Below, one piece after another: positions 1 to 8,678 of a DNA stretch of 64,000 nucleotides (position 1 is its first letter; every line of letters starts with the position of its first letter). Under the pieces are notes generated by a model. It did no database searches. It was not told the origin of the DNA and saw only the letters and a list, made by a program, of their open reading frames with translations. This stretch comes from Anaerolentibacter hominis. Lineage in GTDB: Bacteria; Bacillota; Clostridia; Lachnospirales; Lachnospiraceae. The translations under genes were made by a program, and so were the position numbers. The stretch is taken from the NCBI RefSeq assembly GCF_032380675.1, contig NZ_JAWDIX010000001.1, positions 1,364,001 to 1,428,000 of the forward strand, given 5' to 3'.

Positions 1-655
1 GTATTTTTCCTTCCGGAAGCAGGATTTCCTTTTTGCGGTAGACCGTTTTGCCATCCTGTTCAACCGGGCCAGCCACATCGTGGATATCTACCAGCACATA
101 GCCTCTTTTATACATCTGCTCCATCATTTTATTGAACTCGGATACGGTGGTCATCCAGTAATTATATCCATTTTCCATGGAATCTCCGTCGAAGGCTTTG
201 GAGGTATCCGCGATCAGAGAGTGAAAAAATACATGGCTTACATCCCCCTCATAGGGAACCAGGGAATCCAGCTGAGACTGGTAGCGGCTCAACGCATCGG
301 TCAGGACGGGATAGTTTTCATACTGATCAAAGCTTTTGACCTTTTCAATCGCATCCTGATAAAAATAGCCCAGAGCCAGACGGTCTGTTTCCTGAACCAG
401 GGAAGCGGCTTCCTCCTCCTTCTTTTTCTGCTCTTCCTGCCGTTTAACTTCTTCTGTTTCCCGTTCATTTGTCTGAGCGGCATGTTGACCGGTGTCTGAC
501 GGAGAGCTGCTGTCCGGTATGGGAGCCTGCTTTTTCCCAAATAATAAAATACTGCACAGGGCAGCCGCCAGGATCAGCACCAGAATCCAGACGATTATGA
601 CCAGCTTTTTCAGATTGCCGCCGGAACTGTTCTTTTTGTGTTGCTGACTTGCCAT
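1..655 (-). CDS. Membrane-anchored polysaccharide deacetylase-like protein, 5' part only
   Basis: The frame reads leftward from an ATG at 655 with GAGAGGGA upstream and runs off the left edge, giving about 218 residues. Residues 1-15 are basic and polar, followed by one membrane segment at about 16-37 (VIIVWILVLILAAALC), so it is probably anchored with the bulk outside. A Glu/Lys/Gln-rich linker follows, then a globular region containing YNYWMTTVSEFNKMMEQ and GYVLVDIHDV. I recall this region from Clostridia proteins annotated as polysaccharide deacetylases acting on cell wall glycans. The catalytic NodB part would lie beyond the edge, so the function is inferred. It is divergent from the rimP operon. 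Confidence 0.55.
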   Translation of the reverse strand, partial: MASQQHKKNSSGGNLKKLVIIVWILVLILAAALCSILLFGKKQAPIPDSSSPSDTGQHAAQTNERETEEVKRQEEQKKKEEEAASLVQETDRLALGYFYQDAIEKVKSFDQYENYPVLTDALSRYQSQLDSLVPYEGDVSHVFFHSLIADTSKAFDGDSMENGYNYWMTTVSEFNKMMEQMYKRGYVLVDIHDVAGPVEQDGKTVYRKKEILLPEGKI

Positions 656-817
656 CTGCGTTCCCTCTCTTTTCATTTGTTTAATAATCATTGCATTGAT
701 ATCAATACCATACCATAAGGATTTTGTACTTTTATTAGAATAATATTAGGATTGTGTTAACTTACATAGAATATATTTATCAAAATAGTATAAATCCCCT
801 TAAAATCGGATAATTGC
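656..817. other. AT-rich divergent intergenic region with a 12-bp palindrome
   Basis: No gene is visible between the leftward deacetylase-like gene and the rightward rimP promoter. The stretch is AT-rich. A perfect palindrome, ATTGATATCAAT, lies at 695-706, about 40 bases upstream of the leftward start. It could be an operator or chance in AT-rich DNA. Confidence 0.4.
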
Positions 818-846
818 TTGCAATTTGAATTGCTTGGTGCTATACT
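818..846 (+). promoter_or_regulatory. Sigma-A promoter of the rimP-nusA-infB operon
   Basis: TTGCAA at 818-823 and TATACT at 841-846 are separated by exactly 17 bases. Transcription would begin near 853, leaving a leader of about 97 nt before rimP. No other good promoter is seen before the end of ribF, so this probably drives the whole nine-gene operon. Confidence 0.75.
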
Positions 847-872
847 AAGTAAGGTAAATATTGTTAATGCTT

Positions 873-896
873 AAGAGTGGATGCGAATCCACTCTT
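873..896 (+). promoter_or_regulatory. Leader hairpin ahead of rimP, possible NusA-dependent attenuator
   Basis: The arms AAGAGTGGAT and ATCCACTCTT form a near-perfect stem around a very short loop, ending in TTTTGT. This resembles a weak intrinsic terminator with a poor U tract. In Bacillus subtilis the ylxS(rimP)-nusA leader carries a NusA-dependent terminator through which NusA limits its own synthesis. The position here is equivalent; the function is inferred. Confidence 0.55.
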
Positions 897-949
897 TTGT
901 ATTGCAGGAGGGATAAATCATCCTGCAAAGATTATAGGAGTGAATTGGA

Positions 950-1414
950 TTGACCAAAAGGGAAGAGTATGAATCCAGGACAGAGGAACTGGTGGTTCCG
1001 ATTATTGAGGAAAACGGCTGTGAACTGGTGGATGTGGAGTATGTAAAAGAGGCAGGAACCTGGTATCTTCGGATTTTTGCAGATAAGGAAGGCGGCATTA
1101 CGATTGATGACTGCGAGTGTATCAGCCGGGCGTTAAGTGACAAGCTGGATGAAAATGACTTCATTCCGGATGCATATATTCTGGAGGTAAGTTCTCCGGG
1201 GCTGGGACGGCAGCTTAAGAAAGAGAAGGATTATGCCAGGAGTATCGGTGAAGAGGTGGAAATTCGTCTTTACCGGCCATTAGAAAAGAAAAAAGAGTTT
1301 ACCGGCGTTTTTACGTCGTATGATAAAGAAAAATTTGTCATTGAAGAGGATGGGCGGTTGATTGAAATACCCAGGGCGGATGTGGCGATTATAAAACTTG
1401 CGTTGGATTTTTAA
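950..1414 (+). CDS. rimP: Ribosome maturation factor RimP
   Basis: RimP helps assemble the 30S subunit in the cytoplasm. The 154-residue length is typical. The N-terminal half contains the family signature LEVSSPGLGRQLK at about residues 80-92, followed by the SH3-like C-terminal domain. The start is TTG at 950, because AGGAG at 936-940 lies nine bases upstream; the GTG at 940 is out of frame. It is the first gene of the operon and is followed closely by nusA, as in most Firmicutes. Confidence 0.95.
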   Translation: MTKREEYESRTEELVVPIIEENGCELVDVEYVKEAGTWYLRIFADKEGGITIDDCECISRALSDKLDENDFIPDAYILEVSSPGLGRQLKKEKDYARSIGEEVEIRLYRPLEKKKEFTGVFTSYDKEKFVIEEDGRLIEIPRADVAIIKLALDF

Positions 1415-1439
1415 GTCAGATCAGGAGGAAAAGGAAAAG

Positions 1440-2723
1440 ATGAACTCAGAATTAATGGAAGCACTGGATCAGATTGAGAAAGAGAAAAATATCAGCAAGG
1501 AAATTCTGATTGAAGCCATGGAGAATTCTCTGGTTGCCGCATGTAAAAATCATTTTGGCAAGGCGGACAATATTAAAGTGAATATTAACCGGGAGACAGG
1601 TGAAGTCGGTGTATTTGCAGAGAAAGAAATTGTGGAAGAAGTGGAAGATGCGCTCACTCAGATCAGTGTGGAGGAAGCAAAGGTCAAATACCCGAAAAAT
1701 GAGTTGGGCGATGTTGTCAATATTGTCGTCACCCCCAAGAACTTCGGCCGTATTGCAGCTCAGAAGGCAAAACAGGTTGTGGTGCAGAAAATAAGGGAAG
1801 AAGAACGAAAAGTACTGTATAATCAGTATTACGGCAAGGAGAAGGATGTTGTAACGGGTATTGTACAGAGATACGTGGGAAATAATGTAAGTATAAATCT
1901 GGGCAAGGTAGACGCGATCCTGACAGAGAATGAGCAGGTGAAAGGCGAGGTTTTCCGTCCTACGGAGAGAATCAAATTATATGTGCTGGAAGTGAAGGAT
2001 ACGCCGAAGGGGCCAAGAATTACCGTGTCAAGATCCCACCCGGAACTGGTGAAGCGGCTGTTTGAATCTGAAGTTGCGGAAGTCCAGGACGGCACCGTTG
2101 AAATTAAGGCAATCTCCAGGGAGGCAGGCTCCAGAACAAAGATGGCGGTTTATTCTGAAAATCCGGATGTGGACCCGGTGGGCGCCTGTGTGGGTCTGAA
2201 CGGAGCCAGGGTAAATGCCATAGTGAATGAACTCCGGGGAGAGAAGATAGATATTATCAACTGGAGCGAAGATCCTGAGGTGCTGATTGAAAATGCACTG
2301 AGCCCGGCCAAGGTGGTATCCGTAAGGGTCAATACCGGGGAGAGGAGCGCTCAGGTCGTAGTTCCGGACTATCAGCTTTCTCTTGCAATCGGAAAGGAAG
2401 GACAGAATGCAAGACTTGCAGCCCGGCTGACCGGTTATAAAATTGACATCAAGAGTGAGTCTCAGGCACAGGATCTGCCGGCCGAGGATTATGGCAGCGG
2501 GGAATCACCGGATGACTATGCTGACGTGGGTGAAGCATACGGCAGTTATGATGATGCCTACGGGGAGGACGAATACGAAGACTCCTATGCGGACGGCGAG
2601 TACGGCGACAGTGAATATGATGACGCCGGGTATGATGAAAATTATGAGGAAGACGGCGGTTACGAAGAATATGAAGTAGCAGACGAAGAGTATGCCGACG
2701 GGGATTACGAAGAGGAAGAATAG
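1440..2723 (+). CDS. nusA: Transcription termination/antitermination factor NusA with long acidic tyrosine-rich tail
   Basis: NusA binds RNA polymerase and controls pausing and termination. The 427-residue protein has the N-terminal polymerase-binding domain, an S1 domain at about 135-200 and two KH domains (for example VGLNGARVNAIVNELRGEKI, and SLAIGKEGQNARLAARLTG). The start is ATG 1440, with AGGAGG at 1423-1428; an earlier in-frame TTG at 1398 overlaps rimP and lacks a site. From residue 342 onward the last 86 residues hold 38 Asp/Glu and 15 Tyr with no Lys or Arg. The core ends near the usual Firmicutes NusA length, so the tail is an addition. Confidence 0.95.
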   Translation: MNSELMEALDQIEKEKNISKEILIEAMENSLVAACKNHFGKADNIKVNINRETGEVGVFAEKEIVEEVEDALTQISVEEAKVKYPKNELGDVVNIVVTPKNFGRIAAQKAKQVVVQKIREEERKVLYNQYYGKEKDVVTGIVQRYVGNNVSINLGKVDAILTENEQVKGEVFRPTERIKLYVLEVKDTPKGPRITVSRSHPELVKRLFESEVAEVQDGTVEIKAISREAGSRTKMAVYSENPDVDPVGACVGLNGARVNAIVNELRGEKIDIINWSEDPEVLIENALSPAKVVSVRVNTGERSAQVVVPDYQLSLAIGKEGQNARLAARLTGYKIDIKSESQAQDLPAEDYGSGESPDDYADVGEAYGSYDDAYGEDEYEDSYADGEYGDSEYDDAGYDENYEEDGGYEEYEVADEEYADGDYEEEE

Positions 2724-2758
2724 CAGACAGATCGAAACCAAGTTTAGGAAGTGATGAA

Positions 2759-3034
2759 ATGGGAGTTAAAAAAGTTCCTCAGAGACAATGCCTCGGCTGC
2801 AGAGAAATGAAGAGTAAACGGGATCTGATTCGGGTAATCCGGACCCCGGAGCAGGAGATCATGATTGATGCTACCGGCAAGAAGAACGGAAGGGGTGCCT
2901 ATCTATGCAATGACTATCAGTGCTTCGAGAAAGCCAGAAAATCAAAAGCACTGGAGAGGTCATTGAAAACCGAAATTCCGGACGAAGTATATGATGCATT
3001 GGAAAAGGAGCTGAAGGCGATTGAACAAAAGTAA
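2759..3034 (+). CDS. rnpM: RNase P modulator RnpM (YlxR family)
   Basis: This 91-residue protein belongs to the YlxR/DUF448 family, recently described as RnpM, a modulator of RNase P RNA activity. Visible marks are the N-terminal RQCLGCREMKSKRDLIRVIR and the family signature GRGAYLC at about residues 45-51, with Cys pairs near both. It starts at ATG 2759 after AGGAAG. It lies in its conserved place between nusA and ylxQ, and its end overlaps the next start by 14 bases, suggesting coupled translation. Confidence 0.9.
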   Translation: MGVKKVPQRQCLGCREMKSKRDLIRVIRTPEQEIMIDATGKKNGRGAYLCNDYQCFEKARKSKALERSLKTEIPDEVYDALEKELKAIEQK

Positions 3035-3320
3035 AATTCTCTCCTATCTGGGTCTGGCCACAAAAGCCGGCCTGGTAGTAAGCGGTGAATTCAGTACGGA
3101 AAAAGCGGTGAAGGAGAGAAAGGCAGTTATAGTAATCGTGGCAGAGGATTCATCTGATAATACCAAAAAAAGATTCGAAAATATGTGCGCTTACTATAAA
3201 GTGCCGCTTTACATTTTGAGTGACAAATATGAATTGGGGCATGCGATGGGAAAGGAAATGAGATCTTCCCTGGCCGTGCTGGATAAAGGATTTTCCGATG
3301 CAATAATAAAACAGTTATAG
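3021..3320 (+). CDS. L7Ae-family RNA-binding protein YlxQ
   Basis: This 99-residue protein matches the ribosomal L7Ae/L30e/S12e/Gadd45 fold of YlxQ, which binds kink-turn-like RNA. Recognisable segments are LGLATKAGLVVSGEF near the N-terminus and VIVAEDSSDNTKKRF in the middle. The start is TTG 3021, with AAGGAG 11-12 bases upstream inside rnpM. Its exact cellular role is unsettled. The nusA-rnpM-ylxQ-infB order is the classic Firmicutes arrangement and supports the call. Confidence 0.88.
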   Translation: MNKSKILSYLGLATKAGLVVSGEFSTEKAVKERKAVIVIVAEDSSDNTKKRFENMCAYYKVPLYILSDKYELGHAMGKEMRSSLAVLDKGFSDAIIKQL

Positions 3321-3341
3321 AGAGTGACGGAGGTAGTAGAT

Positions 3342-6209
3342 ATGGCAAAAGTGAAAATATATGAATTAGCGAAAACACTGGATACGCCCAGTAAGGATAT
3401 TGTAGGTTATTTGAATGAGCATGGATATGAAGTAAAGAGTCATATGAGCAGCATTGAAGATGCTCAGATTGCACTTGTACTGAAACGGTTTGCTCCCAGG
3501 CCGAATGGAAAAGGCGGAGCTCCGGAAAAAAGCAGACCTGTTCAGGAAAGAATGACGGCAGCGCCGGCAAATGCAGCCAGGGTTCCGGAAAAGACGGTGA
3601 ATCCTGCAGCGCCTGCGGCATCCGCGCAGGTCCAGGATACGGTCAGACCCCAGAGACCGGATGGTCAGCGGCCGATGCAGAACAATGGGGCCAGACCCCA
3701 GAGACCGGATAGCCAGCGCCCTGCACAGAATAATGGGGCAAGGCCGCAGCAGAGACCGGATGGCCAGCGTCCGATGCAAGGCGGAGCAAGGCCGCAGCAG
3801 AGACCGGACGGCCAGCGTCCGATGCAGAATAGCGGAGCAAGGCCGCAGCAGAGACCGGACGGCCAGCGCCCGATGCAGAATAGCGGAGCAAGGCCGCAGC
3901 AGAGACCGGACGGCCAGCGCCCGATGCAGAATAGCGGAGCAAGGCCGCAGCAGAGACCGGATGGCCAGCGCCCGATGCAGAATAGCGGAGCCAGACCTCA
4001 GAACGGTCAGCGTCCGATGCAGAATAGCGGAGCCAGACCTCAGAACGGTCAGCGTCCGATGCAGAATAGCGGAGCCAGACCTCAGAACGGCCAGCGCCCA
4101 ATGCAGAATAGCGGAGCCAGACCTCAGAACGGCCAGCGCCCGATGCAGAATAATGGAGCAAGGCCGCAGAACAGTCAGCGTCCGATGCAGAACAGCGGAG
4201 CAAGGCCGCAGCAGAGACCAGATCAGAGAGGCGGACGGCCGGACAGTATCCGCAGAGACAGCAGTATGGAGTTTAAACCGGATGCAGCAGCAGGCAGAAA
4301 GGCACAGGCACAAAAACCCAGATATCAGAAGGATAATCGGTTTGGCAATAAAGAAAATACAAGATTCAGAGAAAAAGATATCAAGAAAAAAGATCCAAAT
4401 CGGAAAGGCGCTTTTATCATGCCGAAGCCAGTGGAAAAAGATCCCAACGAAGAAGTAATTAAAGTGATTACCATACCGGAAACACTGACAGTGAAGGAAC
4501 TGGCGGATAAGATGAAGATGCCCGCTTCCAACATTGTTAAGAAGCTGCTTCTTGCAGGGAAGATGTATTCAATCAATCAGGATATTTCATTTGATGAAGC
4601 GGAAGAAATCGCTATTGAGTTTGAGTATATTGTAGAAAAAGAAGAAGTGATTGATCAGATTGAGGAGCTTCTGAAGGAAGAGGAAGAAGACGAGAAGGAT
4701 ATGGTAAAACGTCCTCCTGTTGTCTGCGTTATGGGTCACGTTGACCATGGCAAGACCTCTCTGCTGGATGCGATCAGGGAATCCAATGTGACATCCCGTG
4801 AAGCAGGCGGAATCACACAGCATATCGGTGCTTATGTTGTGGAAATTAACGGAGAAAAAATCACATTCCTTGACACCCCCGGGCATGAAGCCTTTACTTC
4901 CATGCGTATGCGGGGCGCCAAGTCTACCGATATTGCCGTACTGGTAGTTGCGGCAGACGATGGTGTTATGCCTCAGACCGTGGAGGCGATCAGCCATGCA
5001 AAAGCAGCCGGTGTGGAAATTATTGTGGCTGTGAATAAAATTGATAAAGAAAGTGCCAATATAGAAAGAGTAAAACAGGAACTGGTAGAATATGAACTGA
5101 TTCCTGAGGACTGGGGCGGTGAGACTGTCTTCGTTCCGGTTTCCGCGCATACAAAAGAGGGAATCGACCAGCTGCTTGAAATGATTCTTCTGTCGGCGGA
5201 GATGTTAGAACTGAAGGCGAACCCGGACCGTCTTGCAAGAGGTATTGTCATTGAGGCACAGCTGGATAAAGGCCGGGGACCTGTGGCAACCATTCTGGTA
5301 CAAAAAGGAACACTTCGTGTGGGCGACGCTATTGCAATCGGTGCGGCTCACGGCAAGATCCGTGCCATGATGGATGACAAGGGACGCCGTGTCAAGGAGG
5401 CAGGCCCGTCGACGCCGGTGGAGATTCTGGGCTTGAATGAAGTTCCGGATGCCGGTGAGATCTTTATGGCCGTAGAGAATGAAAAAGAAGCGAGAACCAT
5501 TGCGGAAGCATATATTACGCAGAGTAAAGAGAAACTATTGGAAAATACCAAGGCAAGACTGTCTCTGGATGGACTGTTTTCTCAGATACAGGCCGGCAAT
5601 ATTAAGGAACTGAATCTGATCATCAAAGCGGATGTACAGGGCTCCGTGGAAGCGGTGAAACAGAGTCTGCTCAAGCTGAGCAATGAGGAAGTAGCTGTCC
5701 GTGTCATCCATGGCGGCGTAGGTGCGATCAATGAATCAGATGTTACCCTTGCCAGTGCTTCCAATGCGATAATCATCGGTTTTAATGTAAAACCGGATAA
5801 TATGGCAAAGGAAATTTCAGAGAGAGAAAAAGTAGATTTAAGATTATACCGTGTTATTTACAATGCGATCGAGGATGTGGAGTCCGCCCTTAAGGGCATG
5901 CTGGAACCTACCTTCGAAGAAAAGGTAATCGGTCATGCGGAAGTCCGTCAGGTATTCAAGGCTTCAGGACTTGGCACAATTGCCGGTTCCTATGTACTGG
6001 ACGGCAAGATTGTAAGAGGTTCCAAAGCCAGAATTTCCAGAGACGGAGTTCAGATATTCGACGGCCCGCTGGCTTCTCTGAAGCGTTTTAAGGATGATGT
6101 GAAAGAAGTGGCAAGCGGCTATGAATGCGGACTTGTATTTGAAAAATTTAATGATATTAAAGAAGAGGATCAGGTCGAGCTTTATATGATGGTGGAAGTG
6201 CCCAGATAA
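3342..6209 (+). CDS. infB: Translation initiation factor IF-2 with repetitive N-terminal linker
   Basis: IF2 is the GTPase that brings initiator tRNA to the 30S subunit and promotes subunit joining. The 955-residue product has an IF2N module at 1-52, a repetitive Arg/Pro/Gln linker at about 102-287, a second IF2N module at about 370-430, and the GTPase domain with GHVDHGKT at about 464, DTPGHEAF and NKID. Domains II, III and the initiator-tRNA-binding C-terminal domain follow. The start is ATG 3342, eight bases after GGAGG; an in-frame ATG-less extension to 3324 has no site. The linker expansion makes it longer than the roughly 715 residues of the B. subtilis protein. Confidence 0.96.
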   Translation: MAKVKIYELAKTLDTPSKDIVGYLNEHGYEVKSHMSSIEDAQIALVLKRFAPRPNGKGGAPEKSRPVQERMTAAPANAARVPEKTVNPAAPAASAQVQDTVRPQRPDGQRPMQNNGARPQRPDSQRPAQNNGARPQQRPDGQRPMQGGARPQQRPDGQRPMQNSGARPQQRPDGQRPMQNSGARPQQRPDGQRPMQNSGARPQQRPDGQRPMQNSGARPQNGQRPMQNSGARPQNGQRPMQNSGARPQNGQRPMQNSGARPQNGQRPMQNNGARPQNSQRPMQNSGARPQQRPDQRGGRPDSIRRDSSMEFKPDAAAGRKAQAQKPRYQKDNRFGNKENTRFREKDIKKKDPNRKGAFIMPKPVEKDPNEEVIKVITIPETLTVKELADKMKMPASNIVKKLLLAGKMYSINQDISFDEAEEIAIEFEYIVEKEEVIDQIEELLKEEEEDEKDMVKRPPVVCVMGHVDHGKTSLLDAIRESNVTSREAGGITQHIGAYVVEINGEKITFLDTPGHEAFTSMRMRGAKSTDIAVLVVAADDGVMPQTVEAISHAKAAGVEIIVAVNKIDKESANIERVKQELVEYELIPEDWGGETVFVPVSAHTKEGIDQLLEMILLSAEMLELKANPDRLARGIVIEAQLDKGRGPVATILVQKGTLRVGDAIAIGAAHGKIRAMMDDKGRRVKEAGPSTPVEILGLNEVPDAGEIFMAVENEKEARTIAEAYITQSKEKLLENTKARLSLDGLFSQIQAGNIKELNLIIKADVQGSVEAVKQSLLKLSNEEVAVRVIHGGVGAINESDVTLASASNAIIIGFNVKPDNMAKEISEREKVDLRLYRVIYNAIEDVESALKGMLEPTFEEKVIGHAEVRQVFKASGLGTIAGSYVLDGKIVRGSKARISRDGVQIFDGPLASLKRFKDDVKEVASGYECGLVFEKFNDIKEEDQVELYMMVEVPR
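3645..4202 (+). repeat. Twelve-unit in-frame coding repeat within infB
   Basis: The stretch encodes 186 residues as 12 tandem units. Three have 16 residues (for example RPQRPDGQRPMQNNGA), four have 17 (RPQQRPDGQRPMQNSGA) and five have 14 (RPQNGQRPMQNSGA type). At DNA level these are 48-, 51- and 42-base units. Adjacent copies are nearly identical, so the array could expand or contract by slippage or recombination without changing frame. All lengths are multiples of three. The product should be a disordered, positively charged linker. Confidence 0.93.
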
Positions 6210-6266
6210 CCGGCGCTTCCGTCCGGAATAAGACGTGATTCTGTCTGCCGGAAAGGATGGAGCAGA

Positions 6267-6638
6267 TTGAGAAAAAACAGTATTAAAAATACCAGAATAA
6301 ATGGTGAGGTGCAGAAGGAATTAAGCCGTCTCATCACAACAGAGATCAAGGACCCGAGGATTTCCCCGATGACCTCTGTAGTGGCGGTGGAAGTGGCGCC
6401 GGATTTGAAGCAGGCGAAAGTATATATCAGTGTTCTTGGCGACGATGAAGCCAAAGAAAATACCAGACAGGGATTAAAGAGCGCGGCTCCGTTTCTGCGG
6501 AGTGCCCTGGCTAAAACTGTAAATCTGCGCAATACGCCGGAACTCCATTTTGTTCTTGATCAGTCGATCGAATATGGGGTTCACATGTCAAAACTGATTG
6601 ATGAAGTGAACCGCAGGGATGATGATGACGAACAATAG
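6267..6638 (+). CDS. rbfA: 30S ribosome-binding factor RbfA
   Basis: RbfA is a late 30S assembly factor that binds near 16S rRNA helix 1. The 123-residue protein shows the KH-like fold sequence KDPRISPMTSVVAVEVAPDL and the C-terminal LHFVLDQSIEYG. The start is TTG 6267 after AAGGATGGAG. An acidic DDDDEQ tail ends the protein. It follows infB by 57 bases and belongs to the same operon. Confidence 0.93.
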   Translation: MRKNSIKNTRINGEVQKELSRLITTEIKDPRISPMTSVVAVEVAPDLKQAKVYISVLGDDEAKENTRQGLKSAAPFLRSALAKTVNLRNTPELHFVLDQSIEYGVHMSKLIDEVNRRDDDDEQ

Positions 6639-6714
6639 ATTTTTTGAATGAAAGACGGGGATAACTGATTAATGCAGTATCGCAGGCAGGCCTGCGGTAT
6701 GCAGGGGGATGAAT

Positions 6715-7686
6715 ATGAATCTTATTGAGATATTGAAGGACTGTAAAACAATTGGGATCGGCGGTCATGTGCGTCCGGACGGCGACTGTGTGGGTTCCTG
6801 CCTGGGGCTGTACCACTATCTGCACAAGAAACTGCCGGGGGCGGACATTACTGTTTATCTGGAATTTGTGCCGGAAGCTGTAAAATTACTGGCCGGGAGC
6901 GATTCAATTGTCTCTGGTTATGAACCCGGGAAGAAGCATGATGCATTCGTTGCCCTGGACTGCGGGGATCTGGCCCGCCTGGGCTTTTCCGGTCCCTATT
7001 TTCAGGAGGCGGGCGTAACCGTGATGGTGGATCACCATATCAGCAATCAGAACAGTTCTTTTGGCCAGCATGCACTGGTTGACCCGAGGGCATCTGCAAC
7101 CTGTGAGATTCTGTTTGATCTGATGGAGCCGGACGGCATAGACAAAACAGTAGCGGAATGTTTATACCTTGGTATCGTACACGATACAAACAGCTTTAAA
7201 AATTCCAATACAACCGAGCATACCATGCAGGTTGCGGGAGCGCTGATCGGCCATGGAATTAATTTTACTAAAATTATTGACGACAGCTTCTACATGAAGA
7301 CCTATGTTCAAAACCAGATTCTGGGCCGGTGTCTTCTGGAAAGTCTGCTGGCTTTAAACGGCAAAGTAATCCTCTCTGTTCTGAATAAGAGGGTTCTGGA
7401 CTTTTATCAGGCCAGCTCCCAGGACGTTGACGGGATTATTCAGCAGCTGAATGTGACAGAAGGAGTGGAGGTTGCCATACTGGTCTACGAACTGGAGCAG
7501 GATGTCTTTAAAGTCAGCCTGCGTTCCCATGATATTGTGGATGTCAGCAGGATAGCCACCGCATTCGGCGGCGGCGGGCATGTGAGAGCGGCCGGTTTTA
7601 CCTTCCGGGGAGATTCCAGAGACGTAATAAACAATCTGATGCTGTATATTTCCAATCAGCTGCAGGAACACAGTGACGACATCTGA
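6715..7686 (+). CDS. nrnA: DHH/DHHA1 phosphoesterase NrnA (oligoribonuclease and pAp phosphatase)
   Basis: NrnA degrades short RNA oligomers and dephosphorylates 3'-phosphoadenosine 5'-phosphate. The 323-residue protein has the DHH-family motifs HVRPDGDCVGS (residues about 17-27), ALDCGDLARL and MVDHHISN, which bind two metal ions, and the DHHA1 glycine-rich GGGGHVRAAGF near residue 285. ATG 6715 is favoured because AGGGGG at 6703-6708 gives a six-base gap; ATG 6709 abuts that site. A small stem (CGCAGGC/GCCTGCG, 6681-6696) lies in the leader. The rbfA-nrnA-truB order is conserved in Firmicutes. Confidence 0.92.
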   Translation: MNLIEILKDCKTIGIGGHVRPDGDCVGSCLGLYHYLHKKLPGADITVYLEFVPEAVKLLAGSDSIVSGYEPGKKHDAFVALDCGDLARLGFSGPYFQEAGVTVMVDHHISNQNSSFGQHALVDPRASATCEILFDLMEPDGIDKTVAECLYLGIVHDTNSFKNSNTTEHTMQVAGALIGHGINFTKIIDDSFYMKTYVQNQILGRCLLESLLALNGKVILSVLNKRVLDFYQASSQDVDGIIQQLNVTEGVEVAILVYELEQDVFKVSLRSHDIVDVSRIATAFGGGGHVRAAGFTFRGDSRDVINNLMLYISNQLQEHSDDI

Positions 7687-7760
7687 AGAATTTACACATA
7701 GAAATAAGGTTGGAAGGAATCTTTCAACCTTACGTTAATGCATGCTGCAGGGGTATAAAA

Positions 7761-8666
7761 ATGAACGGGATTATAAATATATATAAGGAAAATGGCTATA
7801 CTTCCCACGATGTGGTTGCAAAGCTCCGTGGAATCCTGAAACAGAAGAAAATAGGGCATACGGGAACCCTGGACCCGGCAGCGCTGGGCGTCCTTCCGGT
7901 CTGTCTGGGAAATGCCACCCGTGTGTGTGAACTGCTGACGGACAGAGAGAAAACCTATGTTGCCGTCATGAAGCTGGGTATTACTACGGATACACAGGAC
8001 ATGACAGGCAAGGTTCTTACGGAAGGTTCGGTGGAAGTCACGGAGGAGACGGTCAGGCAGTCTGTGCTCTCTTTTGAAGGGGACTATGATCAGGTCCCTC
8101 CCATGTATTCGGCACTTAAGGTAAATGGAAAAAAATTGTACGAGCTGGCGAGGGCGGGCAGAGAAGTTGAGCGAAAGCCCAGACCGGTTCATATTTATAA
8201 TATTCATATAAATGAAATAAACCTGAACGAACAGGAAGTGGTATTCGAAGTAACCTGTTCCAAGGGGACCTATATCCGAACACTCTGCCATGATATTGGA
8301 GAAATGCTGGGCTGCGGCGCCTGCATGGCCTCCCTGATCCGCACGAAGGTGGGCCCTTTTGTAATTGAAGAAAGCCATACCCTTGGTGAGGTGGAAGCAA
8401 TGGTTTCCAGGGGAAGAATAGAAGATATTGTTCTTCCGGTTGACCGGCTTTTTGAGGCGTATCCGGCTTTTCGTGTATTGCCGGAAGCGGAGAAGCTGCT
8501 TAGAAACGGGAACGAGATGGAAACGGCCATGGGTGTCCTGCTGCAGGGCGGAGAACTGGGTGACGGGGAGAGTATCCGTATCTATGACTCGAACGGTACT
8601 TTTCAGGCAATCTACAGACTGGACGCGGGCAGAGGTGTAATCAAGCCTGTCAAGATGTTTTTATAG
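7761..8666 (+). CDS. truB: tRNA pseudouridine-55 synthase TruB
   Basis: TruB makes pseudouridine 55 in the T loop of tRNAs. The 301-residue protein has the signature GHTGTLDPAALGVLPVCLG near residues 33-51, with the catalytic Asp in TLDP, plus QVPPMYSALKVNGKKLYELA and the RNA-binding KGTYIRTLCHDIG. The start is ATG 7761, after GCAGGGG, matching the family N-terminus MNGIINIYK; an extension to 7710 is not supported. It lies between nrnA and ribF. Confidence 0.95.
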   Translation: MNGIINIYKENGYTSHDVVAKLRGILKQKKIGHTGTLDPAALGVLPVCLGNATRVCELLTDREKTYVAVMKLGITTDTQDMTGKVLTEGSVEVTEETVRQSVLSFEGDYDQVPPMYSALKVNGKKLYELARAGREVERKPRPVHIYNIHINEINLNEQEVVFEVTCSKGTYIRTLCHDIGEMLGCGACMASLIRTKVGPFVIEESHTLGEVEAMVSRGRIEDIVLPVDRLFEAYPAFRVLPEAEKLLRNGNEMETAMGVLLQGGELGDGESIRIYDSNGTFQAIYRLDAGRGVIKPVKMFL

Positions 8667-8678
8667 GAAGTAGATAAG

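Noticed and set aside
1398..1439. Longer NusA start at TTG 1398
   Set aside because: It overlaps the end of rimP and lacks a site; ATG 1440 has AGGAGG and matches the family N-terminus.
3366..4458. Long open frames on both strands overlapping the infB repeat (minus 315 and 186 codons, plus 265 codons)
   Set aside because: The repeat unit is GC-rich, a multiple of three and has no stop in several frames, so it opens all of them at once. They lack ribosome binding sites and infB fully explains the region.
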